From JAFGRU01 sp963665915 (GTDB lineage Bacteria; Desulfobacterota; Desulfuromonadia; Desulfuromonadales; JAAYDE01): DNA of 64,000 nt. Positions 8,559 to 17,236 of this stretch are shown here, in pieces; within the stretch, counting starts at the first letter, position 1; the number at the start of each line of letters is the position of its first letter. The position numbers were made by a program, and so were the translations under genes. The DNA is taken from positions 62,001 through 126,000 of the forward strand of contig CAXXSG010000004.1 in assembly GCA_963665915.2 (NCBI GenBank), in the 5' to 3' direction. The notes below the pieces were generated by a model, which did not search any database, was not told where the DNA came from, and saw nothing but the letters and a program-made list of their open reading frames with translations.

Positions 8559-9269
8559 ATGAAATACTACTTTTTGTCTGATGCACACCTTCTCAATCCG
8601 AACGACAACAACTACCAAAAGCTCCTGACATTTCTTAAGTTCAGGGAAGAGGAAACATGCTCCATCTTTTTCCTGGGCGACATCTTTCATTTCTGGGTGA
8701 GCTATCGTCACACAGTTTTTGCCACCTACATTCCTATCCTCGAACAGTTACAGCGCTTGCGCCAAAACAACAGTGATCTCTGTTTTGTCGAAGGAAATCA
8801 TGACTTTCACATGGGGGAATATTTTCGAGAGAAACTGGGTTGCAGAGTCATCGAGAACAGCGCCACTCTCGAATTGGAGGGACGCCGGATTTTCGTGACA
8901 CACGGCGATTTAATGGATGAAAATGATCGCCCTTACAGGTTTTTACGAAGCTTTCTACGAAGTGCGCCAAGCCACTGGCTTATGCGCCACCTTCACCCTG
9001 ACCGAATATGGGAAATAGCCCTCTGGGCCGGTCGCCAGAGCCAGAGAAGAAGGGCCGTCCGCCAAAACGCCTGGGCCCCTGAAACCATGCTGACCAGGCA
9101 TGCCTCTTTACGCTTTGCCGAAGGCCATGACGCCGTTCTTACCGGCCACATTCATATCCCCTGGCATAAAGAGACGGAACAGGGAACCATCATTTCCCTC
9201 GGAGACTGGATTACCCGGTTTTCTTATGCGGTACTTGAAGATGGTAGATTTTCACTGGAAACATTCTGA
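8559..9269 (+). CDS. lpxH: UDP-2,3-diacylglucosamine diphosphatase (LpxH-like calcineurin phosphoesterase)
   Basis: A metallophosphoesterase of about 236 aa that should hydrolyse UDP-2,3-diacylglucosamine to lipid X in lipid A synthesis at the inner face of the membrane. Metal-binding motifs appear in order: FLSDAHL, FLGDIFHFW, EGNHDFHMG, VTHGDLMD and LTGHIHIPWH. The DIFHFW pattern and the RFLRSFLRSAPSHWLMRHLHP insert fit the LpxH/YbbF group rather than generic phosphatases. The start is set at ATG 8559 (MKYYFLSDAHL); an in-frame TTG at 8523 lies in the -35 box. The 3' end overlaps the convergent YihY-family gene by 46 bases. Confidence 0.82.
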   Translation: MKYYFLSDAHLLNPNDNNYQKLLTFLKFREEETCSIFFLGDIFHFWVSYRHTVFATYIPILEQLQRLRQNNSDLCFVEGNHDFHMGEYFREKLGCRVIENSATLELEGRRIFVTHGDLMDENDRPYRFLRSFLRSAPSHWLMRHLHPDRIWEIALWAGRQSQRRRAVRQNAWAPETMLTRHASLRFAEGHDAVLTGHIHIPWHKETEQGTIISLGDWITRFSYAVLEDGRFSLETF

Positions 9270-10636
9270 CCCGCTTCTTCATCTCCCGCCTTTTCCGTTT
9301 CATTCAGACTCAAAGCCAGTTCCTTAAGGGTCATGCCCTGCAGGGCACTTCCCTCAACCTTGCGAAGATGCTCTTCCATCTCATTGGCCTTTTCCCACTC
9401 CAGAGTCTCCAGCGGACACTCAAGGCTGTCTCCCCGACGACGGAATTCGCCAATTATTTCAGCCACTTCAAGCTTCTCGGGGGCACGAGCCGGCTGAAAA
9501 CCGCTGTCATCCTCACCTTCATTAACAACTTCCGACAAGAAACCGAGTTCAACCAGCTCGTCCAGAAGGTGCATACGAAGGCGCGGAGGAAGGTTCAGAT
9601 GACCTGAAATTTGTTGCATATCCCAAGGTTTTCCGTTTTCGTAAAACTTTCGGGTCACAAGCATGAGGATAGAAAGGGCCGCTTTTTCCCGGCACAGGAA
9701 ACTGACTTTTTTTTCCGACGTTTCGCGACGGATAATCTCCATATTCTGCCAGGCATAGGTAATTATCAGGCCCAGCAGCACGATAAGCCAGGACAGATAA
9801 ATCCAGATCATGAGGATGGGAAGCGCGGCAAGAGTTCCATAAATGGCATTGTAACGCGCCACCCCGACCTGGGCGTAAACAAATCCCCACTGGGCCAATT
9901 GCCAAACAGTACCGCCAAAAATGCCTCCGACCAGTGCGGAAGTCAAGCGAACCTTGACATTAGGCATAAAAATATAAAGAAAGGTGAAAGCAACCCACAT
10001 GGCGACATAAGGAAGAATCTTAAACATGGTGAGGATGAGTTCGCCGACATAAGCCATCTCTAAAAGACGCTGCAGAAAAGCCTGGCTCTGCAGGGTGGAG
10101 GTCATGGAAATGGCCGCGAAGATAAAAACCGGCCCCAGAACCAGGACCGAAAGGTAGTCGGAAAAACGCCTGAAAGAGGAACGGGTTTCCCTGACCCCCC
10201 AGATGTGATTAAAGGATTTTTCAATATTGGAAAGCATGGCTACCACGGTCAGGATGAGGATAACTAGCCCCAAAGTACCCAACCGGGCTGCGTTGGTGTT
10301 GTCGATGTAGCTGATGATCTGATGGACGATCGCTTCGTTGCCGACTGTGATCTTCTTAAGGATGATCGCCTCAAGGGTGTTTTGAACACCAAACCCCTTG
10401 AGCACGGAAAACATGAGCGCGAAGAGAGGCACGATTGCCAGAAGGGAGGTATAGGTCAGGGAGGAAGCCCGTAAAGGGCAGCTATCCTCAAAAAACTTCC
10501 GGAAGACGATGACGCAAATGCGGAGATGGTGATAGAAAAATCGCCTTCGCTTGGATTGCCCCTCTTTGCGACTTTCCCAAAGCCCTTCCGACAGAAATTC
10601 ATCGAGACGATTGCGCAGAACTTTCCATGGAGTCAT
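9224..10636 (-). CDS. YihY/BrkB-family inner membrane protein
   Basis: A 470-aa polytopic membrane protein. After a basic N-terminus, the family core is present: DSCPLRASSLTYTSLLAIVP in the first helix, then LGLVILILTVVAMLSNIEKS, FNHIWGVRETRSSFRRFSDY, and three or four further helices ending with IYLSWLIVLLGLIITYAWQN. From residue about 315 a cytoplasmic tail looks like a winged helix (LDELVELGFLSEV) followed by an acidic, low-complexity end; this extension is typical of longer YihY members once misannotated as ribonuclease BN. The biochemical role is not established. GGAG precedes ATG 10636. The convergent overlap with lpxH means both genes share their last codons. Confidence 0.88.
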   Translation of the reverse strand: MTPWKVLRNRLDEFLSEGLWESRKEGQSKRRRFFYHHLRICVIVFRKFFEDSCPLRASSLTYTSLLAIVPLFALMFSVLKGFGVQNTLEAIILKKITVGNEAIVHQIISYIDNTNAARLGTLGLVILILTVVAMLSNIEKSFNHIWGVRETRSSFRRFSDYLSVLVLGPVFIFAAISMTSTLQSQAFLQRLLEMAYVGELILTMFKILPYVAMWVAFTFLYIFMPNVKVRLTSALVGGIFGGTVWQLAQWGFVYAQVGVARYNAIYGTLAALPILMIWIYLSWLIVLLGLIITYAWQNMEIIRRETSEKKVSFLCREKAALSILMLVTRKFYENGKPWDMQQISGHLNLPPRLRMHLLDELVELGFLSEVVNEGEDDSGFQPARAPEKLEVAEIIGEFRRRGDSLECPLETLEWEKANEMEEHLRKVEGSALQGMTLKELALSLNETEKAGDEEAGQNVSSENLPSSSTA

Positions 10637-10743
10637 CTAAATTTTCTCCATAATCCCATTTATAGCTTTCAGGGAACTTCCAGGATTGGTCTGTAAACAT
10701 CCAGAGTCAAAAAACAGAGATGGACCGTCCCAAAGACCACCTT

Positions 10744-11319
10744 TCACATTTCATCCCATATTTTATCAATAAACCATTTTTCTGCATTATTGGAAAGAAA
10801 TTCTGAAATATTGTGACGTTCTGCCGAGGGTTTTAGACCATCCACAAAAAAATCCTCAACAAAAAGGGTATTGATCGTGGCAAGGGAACTGTTGACCGTC
10901 TCCATATCCAGCACCGCTGAACCGGGGAGAGTTTGCAGATTGCGAAAATTTTCCGGGCAAAAATGAATTTCCTGACCGCGTTCGCTTTCATTCATGAGGG
11001 GGAGCCCATGGGTCCGGCAAATAACCGGGCGGGCCGCATAAAGGAGGCAGGCATGATCCTCAAGGAGTGGACATTCGAGGCTCGAACCTGCGTGAGCTAT
11101 CTTACGTCGGACAATGTCTGCCTTGGTTTTGGTACTCTTCTGCAGAGCCTCATAGAGAACAAACCCTTCAACCCAGAAAAGTGAAAGGTGGCGGCAACAG
11201 CTGTCACATCCCTTCCGGCAGACCATATGCTCACCAAAAGTTTCCGCAATCCGGTCCGCGTGTTCATCCAGGCACGCCACCAGTTCCCGATAATTTTCCA
11301 ACAAGGCATCTGCATTCAA
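10744..11319 (-). CDS. YkgJ-family cysteine cluster protein
   Basis: A 191-aa protein of the YkgJ/CxxCxxCC family. The defining motifs are CRKGCDSCCRHLSLFWVEG near residue 35 and CPLLEDHACLLYAARPVICR near residue 85, which together provide the zinc- or Fe-S-binding cysteines. Proteins of this family are widespread in proteobacteria and the function is not well defined. The start is TTG 11319, decided by a strong AGGAGG seven bases upstream; no ATG near the family start has such a site. The gene precedes the YihY-family gene on the same strand, with 107 bases between them, so co-transcription is possible. Confidence 0.82.
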   Translation of the reverse strand: MNADALLENYRELVACLDEHADRIAETFGEHMVCRKGCDSCCRHLSLFWVEGFVLYEALQKSTKTKADIVRRKIAHAGSSLECPLLEDHACLLYAARPVICRTHGLPLMNESERGQEIHFCPENFRNLQTLPGSAVLDMETVNSSLATINTLFVEDFFVDGLKPSAERHNISEFLSNNAEKWFIDKIWDEM

Positions 11320-11365
11320 AAGAGTACCTCCTGCTTTTCAAGTTTCTTAATAACATCGGAGAACC

Positions 11366-12805
11366 TCAATTGGTGTTTTTACCCTCTTTGATACCTGGCA
11401 TGATTTTAAGACCAAGGGAAGCAGGGGGGCCATCAAACTGAGCCTCATCTCCCACCAGGGCAATAGTCAGATCCGCCGGGTTGAGATGGCGCTTGGCCGC
11501 CGCCAGCACGTCAGCGACATTTACCGAGGCGATGCGGTCACGGTAGTTTTTCAGATAGCCTTGCGGATAATCAAAGAAGTCGAGTCGGAGTTCCCGGGCA
11601 ACCACGGCATGGGAATCGGTAAATGCGAACACGAATGAGTTGACTAAACTCTCTTTAGCAAGACGGAGTTCCTCCCCGGACACCTCAGTGGTCCGCATCT
11701 GACGAATCATCTCCCTGACCAGGTTGACCACTTCAAGAGTGGACTCACTTTTGGTTTCACCGCCGATCAAAAAAAGTCCTGGTAGGCGACGACCGATCTG
11801 AAAATAGGAATAGATGGAATAAGCCAGGCCACGGTTGGACCTTATTTCTCGCATAAGACGCGAGTTAAATCCTCCGCCGCCGAGAATAAAATTCATCACC
11901 TGGCAAGCCGCAAGATCAGGTGCGGATTTGTCAATACCCCTGCTGCCCATAAGAATATTGGTTTGGGACACATCTTTCCGGGTCAACAGCAAGACCGAAT
12001 CAGGCTTCTCAGGAAGTGGCGGAATCGGGGTTGGTTTCATTTCAGCCATGGGCCAGTCACCGAAAACCTTCACCAAAAGATTCTTCAGGTCTTTCTCACC
12101 CAGATCGCCGGAAACCGCAAGCCACATATTATTGGGGTGAAAATGGCGTTGATGAAAGGTCAACAAGTCATTCCGGGTTACCTTGGAAACAGACTCTATC
12201 GTCGATTCCCGCCCAAGAGGATGCCCCTGATACAGCCAGCGCCCCAACGAGCGGTGGGCAACTGTTTCAGGCAAATCATTGCGCCGCCGAATCCCTTCGA
12301 TTTCCTTCTTGCGAGCCAGTTCGAGGCGTTGCTCGGCAAATCGTGGAGCGCGTAACAGGTCGTGAAGGATTGCCATGCCGCTTTCCAGGTCAGCGCTGCG
12401 AACGGAAAGGCTCAGGGTTGTGGCATAGGTGTCCGTACCCACGCCGAGGTCGGCCCCCATGGTTTCAAGAATTTCATCCAATTCATCCGCTGGAAATCCA
12501 CCTGCTCCACCGGTTCGCAATACCGTTCCGAACAGATCGCCAAGCCCGACCTTATCGTCGGGGTCCTCCAGCGACCCCCCCCCCACTACTGCTGTGATGG
12601 TGATCAGCGGAAGTTCCCGATCTTCCTTGAAAAAGACCCGGATACCATTTGAGGTTTCAATACGTTCGACCGCAGGAAAGCTGAATTTGAGAGGTTGGAA
12701 CTGCAACTGGTCCGGGTGACGAATAACACCCTTCCCCGCCATGCAGCCGACACAAAAAAGGAGCGTTACAACCGCAAGAGCCAGAAAAAAATGTCTCCGC
12801 ATCAT
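11366..12805 (-). CDS. M16-family peptidase-like lipoprotein, catalytically inactive-type subunit
   Basis: A 479-aa M16 (pitrilysin/insulinase) homologue with a lipoprotein signal ending LLFCVGC, so probably anchored in the outer or inner membrane facing the periplasm. The fold is clear: IRVFFKEDRELPLITITAVV, then two M16 halves, and LGGGGFNSRLMREIRSNRGL AYS-type C-terminal motif typical of the beta-type subunit. The zinc motif HxxEH is replaced by GLGDLFGTVLRTG, so this subunit should not cut peptides itself. It overlaps the active M16 gene upstream by four bases (ATGA), which suggests a translationally coupled heterodimer like other bacterial M16 pairs. Confidence 0.88.
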   Translation of the reverse strand: MMRRHFFLALAVVTLLFCVGCMAGKGVIRHPDQLQFQPLKFSFPAVERIETSNGIRVFFKEDRELPLITITAVVGGGSLEDPDDKVGLGDLFGTVLRTGGAGGFPADELDEILETMGADLGVGTDTYATTLSLSVRSADLESGMAILHDLLRAPRFAEQRLELARKKEIEGIRRRNDLPETVAHRSLGRWLYQGHPLGRESTIESVSKVTRNDLLTFHQRHFHPNNMWLAVSGDLGEKDLKNLLVKVFGDWPMAEMKPTPIPPLPEKPDSVLLLTRKDVSQTNILMGSRGIDKSAPDLAACQVMNFILGGGGFNSRLMREIRSNRGLAYSIYSYFQIGRRLPGLFLIGGETKSESTLEVVNLVREMIRQMRTTEVSGEELRLAKESLVNSFVFAFTDSHAVVARELRLDFFDYPQGYLKNYRDRIASVNVADVLAAAKRHLNPADLTIALVGDEAQFDGPPASLGLKIMPGIKEGKNTN

Positions 12806-14295
12806 GGAGCCTCCTTGCCTAAAACCGCCACAGTGCGGTTCCCTTTAGTGAAATAGGTGGCCGCTGTTTGCATCAGATCTTGCGCTGAGACTTTGACAAT
12901 TTCACGGTCATATTCGGTAAGGTATCGCCAGTCACCCGCCACAGTCTGGAAATAGGAAAGCATGCGCGCCAACCCACTATTGCTTTTCAAGCGCCGCAGA
13001 CGATCAACCCGCAGACGGTTGCGAGCTTTTTCCATCTCCGGAATTGCCACTGTTTCCGCACCTAAGCGCGAGAGTTCCGCATAGATCGCTTTTTCTACTT
13101 CCGCGGGGGTATGGGGATGGCGGGGAATCGCTGATATCACGAACAGGTTCGGATAACGGGAGCCCGGCAGGCCGTACGTTTCGATAGAAGCGGCAAGGTT
13201 TTTCTCAACCACCAAAGAACGGTAAAGGCGGGAAGTCCTACCACCGGACAAAATCAGATCGATGAGATCAAAAGCGTAATCCTCATTGGTCGGTAAAGTC
13301 GGCTTGTGATAGGCAATCATCAGGCGCGGTTCCGCATCAAAGTTGATGGAGGCCCTTTTCTCGCCCCTCTGCCGGGGCTCTACATCGCTGACAACCGGAA
13401 CCGGTGTGCCGGCGGGGATATCCCCGAAGTAGCGCTTGACGGTTTCTAAAGCTTTTTCCGCATCCAGATCGCCGACCAGGGTAATGACCGTGTTGACAGG
13501 TGCGTAATACATTTTATGGAATCTCCGGGTTTTCTCCAGAGTGAGGTGGCTAATATCCGAGTTCCAGCCGATTATCGGATTTCGATAGGGATGCACGGTA
13601 AAAGCAGTCGCCATGAGGGTCTCCATCAGGAGCCCCCGAGGGCTGCTTTCGTATGATCGGCGGCGTTCCTCCATAACAACGTCACGTTCTGTGAAAAACT
13701 CCCTGAGGACCGCATGTTTCATGCGGTCCGACTCCAGAAAAGCCCACAGCTCAAGCTTGTTGGAAGGAAGAGAGACGACATAGCTGGTCATATCCCGGCT
13801 GGTGAAAGCATTGAAACCAACACCACCATTTTCCGCGTAAATCCGCGCGGCCTCATCCTTGACAACAAATTTATTATGCTCAGCCTGGAGACTTTTCAGC
13901 TGTTTTTCCAGGTGAGCCTTTTCTTTGTGGTCACTGGCGGGGTCGTTCTTCAGCACATCCAGCCTATTCCCTATCTTTTCAATTTTTTCAAGAATGTCTT
14001 TTTCTCCGGCATAATCGGTGGTACCTATAGTTTCGGTCCCTTTGAACAGCATGTGCTCCAGCAGATGAGCCACTCCACGACACTGGTTGGTTTCATTCAC
14101 AGCACCCACACCGATGGTGACATGAGCGGAAAAGGTCGGGGAATTGTGGCGTTCCACCACCAGCAACTTGAGGCCGTTGGAGAGATTGAATTCCCGCACT
14201 TTCTCTTCCAGTGTCTGGGCGTTCAGAGATACGGCCGCCAGAAGAAAAGCGCCTAATAATAGAAAATGAATGGTCAATAATTTTTGAATTTTCAC
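12802..14295 (-). CDS. M16-family zinc metallopeptidase, active subunit
   Basis: A 497-aa secreted M16 peptidase. A signal peptide (FLLLGAFLLAAVSLNAQ) directs it to the periplasm. The inverted zinc motif is intact: GVAHLLEHMLFKG supplies His, Glu and His, and the downstream Glu lies in the LELWAFLESDRM region, as in processing-peptidase beta subunits. The substrate-binding region has SGGRTSRLYRSLV. Residues about 100-150 contain a charged insertion (EKIEKIGNRLDVLKNDPASD). It is followed by, and overlaps, an HxxEH-less partner, so the two likely act as a heterodimer on periplasmic peptides. Exact substrates are unknown. Confidence 0.9.
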   Translation of the reverse strand: MKIQKLLTIHFLLLGAFLLAAVSLNAQTLEEKVREFNLSNGLKLLVVERHNSPTFSAHVTIGVGAVNETNQCRGVAHLLEHMLFKGTETIGTTDYAGEKDILEKIEKIGNRLDVLKNDPASDHKEKAHLEKQLKSLQAEHNKFVVKDEAARIYAENGGVGFNAFTSRDMTSYVVSLPSNKLELWAFLESDRMKHAVLREFFTERDVVMEERRRSYESSPRGLLMETLMATAFTVHPYRNPIIGWNSDISHLTLEKTRRFHKMYYAPVNTVITLVGDLDAEKALETVKRYFGDIPAGTPVPVVSDVEPRQRGEKRASINFDAEPRLMIAYHKPTLPTNEDYAFDLIDLILSGGRTSRLYRSLVVEKNLAASIETYGLPGSRYPNLFVISAIPRHPHTPAEVEKAIYAELSRLGAETVAIPEMEKARNRLRVDRLRRLKSNSGLARMLSYFQTVAGDWRYLTEYDREIVKVSAQDLMQTAATYFTKGNRTVAVLGKEAP

Positions 14296-14460
14296 ACGGA
14301 CCCCCGTTGGGAAAAGCCGGATTCGTATTTGATCCGAGTCCGGGAGGCATTTTGTCGTTAATGACGTTGCATAAAAAGGTTAACACTCACCTTCGGCCCA
14401 AATCAACGAGCAAAACATCCCGGGAACCTAATCCCAAAAGGCGAGGGAAATTTAAAGGAT

Positions 14461-16782
14461 TCAGATTGGCTGTTTCAGGGCATGGCTGAGAACCGTCCAG
14501 ATATCTCCTGCCAGGACGAATTCAACATCTTTCAGAAGTGAGGGGCTGAGATCCTGCAGATGGACCTGGTTTTCCTCCGGCAGGATGATAGTTCCCACGC
14601 CGGCGCGCTGAGCCGCCAAGGCTTTCTCTTTAATTCCTCCGACCGGAAGAATCCTTCCGGAAAGAGAAAACTCACCGGTCAGGGCGACATCCCTGCGAAC
14701 AGCTCTTCCCGTCAGGAGTGAGATCAGGGCGGTAACAATGGGGACCCCGGCCGAAGGACCGTCTTTAGGCACCGCACCGGAAGGAACATGAATATGAATG
14801 TCATTGCTGGTAAAAAAATCGCTGTCAACTTTCAACTCTTTAGCGTGCGTGCGGATAAATGAAAGTGCCGTTCGGGCCGATTCCTGTAGTACGCTGCCGA
14901 GGTTTCCAGTCATGATCAACTCATGACTCCCTTCCATGAGGCTGGTTTCGACGAAAAGGAGTTCGCCACCAACCTCGGTCCAGGCAAGGCCTGTGGCGAC
15001 CCCGATCTGGTCTTCCTTGCCGGCGAGCTCGGGAAAATATTTGCGCGCACCGAGAAATTCCCCGACCAGCTCCGCGCTGACCCGATCCTGCACCGGTTCG
15101 CCTTTGGCCAGCCTTTTAACGATCTTTCGAAAAACCGATGCAATGTTTCGTTCCAGGCCGCGTACCCCGGCCTCGCGGGTATATTCACGCAAAATTCTCT
15201 GCACAGCCGATTTTTCAAATTCAATGGGAAAATCTTCCAGACCAGTCTCCTCCTGCTGTTTGGGAATCAGGTGGCGAAAAGCAATTTCGGTCTTTTCCTC
15301 ATCACTGTAACCGGGAAGTTGAATGATCTCCATGCGATCTTTCAAAGGCGCAGGGATGGGAAGTACCGTGTTGGCCGTAGTAATGAACATTATCTTGGAA
15401 AGGTCGAAGGGAACATTGAGAAAATGGTCGGAAAAATTGTGATGTTGTTCAGGGTCAAGAACTTCCAGAAGGGCCGAAGACGGGTCACCGCGAAAATCCT
15501 GTCCGATTTTATCTACTTCATCGAGCATGAAAACCGGGTTTTTGACCCCGGCGCGAGAGATTTCCTGAATAATCCGCCCCGGAAGGGCACCGATGTATGT
15601 TCGACGATGACCGCGAATTTCGGCCTCGTCTTTCAATCCCCCCAGCGAGACCCGGATAAACTTACGCCCCAGGGAGCGGGCAATCGATTTTCCAAGGGAC
15701 GTTTTTCCCACACCCGGTGGTCCGACAAAACAAAGGACCGATCCGGATGACGATGGTCTCAGGGACCGCACCGCCAGAAACTCCAGTATCCTCTCCTTGA
15801 CATCCTTCAGGTCGTAGTGATCTTCATCCAGGACATCCTCGGCCCGGGCGACGCTGAGATTGTCTTCAGTCTCTTCGTTCCAGGGAAGGGTGCAGAGATA
15901 ATCCAGATAATTGTAAGCTACCTGGTATTCGGGCGATGCTGGATGCAGGCGTTCCAACCGGGAGAATTCCTTGTCAGCAACGTCTTTGGTTTCTTCAGGC
16001 ATCGGGGCTTTTTTGAGGCGGACTTTTAACTCCTCAAGTTCGGGCTGCCTTTCTGCCTGTTCTTTAAGCTCATGTTGAAACTCTTTCATTTTTTCCTTGA
16101 ATTCGCGCTCCCGCTGATCTTCTTTCCCTTCGGGGGCGGAGGCGAAGGAAACAATATTCTGAAATTTGAGTTTCTTGATTCTGGTAGCCAGGATGGTGTG
16201 AACCGCTTTCAAACGTTCCAGGGGCTCAAGAATTTCCAGAAACTGCTGTTTATCGATGGCTTCAAAGTCAAGGGCAACGGCAATTACATCTGCAAGATGA
16301 CCCACATCCGTACTCTGAAAAAGCTGCAAAGCATCCGTAAAAAAGCTTTGTCCGTGCAGCATGAGAATTTTGAGCATGGAATTCACGCTCTTAACAAGCG
16401 CTTCAGCTACAGGTCCATACGAAGGGTTCTCAAGCAAAGGATGGATGCGCGTAATCATATAAGGTTGGACCTGAACCGGGCTCTCAAAGCGTACCCGTTG
16501 AATACCCTCAACAATTATTTTACAATCCCCCCCCGTCATCTGAAAAATCTGTTTGATCCGACCCGCAGTTCCGATCTTGGACAAGCGATCAAAATCACTA
16601 CGCTTTCCAGGCGAAAAAAATGCGGCCAGAGCGATCAGCGACTCATTGCGGATGGCCTCCCCGATCACCGGCATCAGGTCGGAAGAAACCTTAATCGGAA
16701 CCACTTCATGAGGAAAAAAAACCTGGTCCCGAAGTGGGTAAACAGGAAGAGTTTGGGGTAAATTCGGTTTTTGGTCAGTCAT
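14461..16782 (-). CDS. lon: ATP-dependent protease Lon
   Basis: A complete LonA-type protease of 773 aa that degrades misfolded and regulatory proteins in the cytoplasm. The N-terminal LON substrate domain begins LPVYPLRDQVFFPHEVVPIK and is followed by a coiled-coil. The AAA+ module has Walker A GPPGVGKTSLGKSIAR and Walker B VFMLDEVDKIG. The protease domain carries KDGPSAGVPIVTAL with the catalytic Ser and the Lys in KEKALAAQRAG. ATG 16782 (MTDQKPNLPQ) is preferred to an upstream in-frame TTG. The length is slightly below that of E. coli Lon. It is probably monocistronic, followed by the M16 genes after a 165-base gap. Confidence 0.95.
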   Translation of the reverse strand: MTDQKPNLPQTLPVYPLRDQVFFPHEVVPIKVSSDLMPVIGEAIRNESLIALAAFFSPGKRSDFDRLSKIGTAGRIKQIFQMTGGDCKIIVEGIQRVRFESPVQVQPYMITRIHPLLENPSYGPVAEALVKSVNSMLKILMLHGQSFFTDALQLFQSTDVGHLADVIAVALDFEAIDKQQFLEILEPLERLKAVHTILATRIKKLKFQNIVSFASAPEGKEDQREREFKEKMKEFQHELKEQAERQPELEELKVRLKKAPMPEETKDVADKEFSRLERLHPASPEYQVAYNYLDYLCTLPWNEETEDNLSVARAEDVLDEDHYDLKDVKERILEFLAVRSLRPSSSGSVLCFVGPPGVGKTSLGKSIARSLGRKFIRVSLGGLKDEAEIRGHRRTYIGALPGRIIQEISRAGVKNPVFMLDEVDKIGQDFRGDPSSALLEVLDPEQHHNFSDHFLNVPFDLSKIMFITTANTVLPIPAPLKDRMEIIQLPGYSDEEKTEIAFRHLIPKQQEETGLEDFPIEFEKSAVQRILREYTREAGVRGLERNIASVFRKIVKRLAKGEPVQDRVSAELVGEFLGARKYFPELAGKEDQIGVATGLAWTEVGGELLFVETSLMEGSHELIMTGNLGSVLQESARTALSFIRTHAKELKVDSDFFTSNDIHIHVPSGAVPKDGPSAGVPIVTALISLLTGRAVRRDVALTGEFSLSGRILPVGGIKEKALAAQRAGVGTIILPEENQVHLQDLSPSLLKDVEFVLAGDIWTVLSHALKQPI

Positions 16783-17236
16783 AATGGTTCCAACGGTTAA
16801 CAATTATCTTCAGCATTTTTTAAAACCTCATTAAATCTTGCAAAAACAACGCCTTGTAGCATATCAAATAGCGAGATGTAAACGGTAACTGATTCTTAAG
16901 AAAAAATCCCTCGGAATAACTCCGATCAGAAATTTTGTCAAAAGCTCCTACTCCCTTGGAATATATTGTATATTGATTGGCACAGCCCTGTCCCATAAGG
17001 GTCCGACTGAGTCAACCCTTCAATTAATTCTAAAAATGACTGGGCTCCGGCCGCAGCTCAAATAGGTGTATGGATGGTCTTAATCCGGATAGTTGGTCGG
17101 CGTTAACGCCGGAAGGCTCTCTTCTCTAGAAAACGACAGCATACAAAGGAATTTTTCACCCGGCTTGATTTCTGCATTATGACAATCCAAACGGGAGTTT
17201 TAGCATTTTTTATTCCAAACATTGGAGAAAAGGGAA
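16783..17236. other. Long intergenic region between lon and pfkA with structured leader
   Basis: These 454 bases separate divergent lon and pfkA and hold no convincing ORF. A possible plus-strand promoter is TTGTCA (16935-16940) with an AT-rich GAATAT box 18 bases later. The putative leader from about 16975 can fold locally: GGAT...ATCC around 17072-17087 and the perfect palindrome CGGCGTTAACGCCG (17098-17111). No U-run follows the palindrome, and the conserved core of no riboswitch class I know was recognised. It may be a long 5' UTR or an unannotated small RNA. Confidence 0.3.

Noticed and set aside
14923..16761. Antisense plus-strand frames across lon
   Set aside because: They mirror the conserved Lon coding frame and show no start signals or domain motifs; the Lon reading is unambiguous.
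17098..17111. CGGCGTTAACGCCG as a terminator of lon-side transcription
   Set aside because: The palindrome is not followed by a T-run on either strand, so it was kept only as a structural element.
16975..17236. A known riboswitch class upstream of pfkA
   Set aside because: I checked for GEMM, fluoride, glycine, TPP, guanidine, ydaO and 6S-type features; none of the conserved cores was found, so only an unassigned structured leader is reported.
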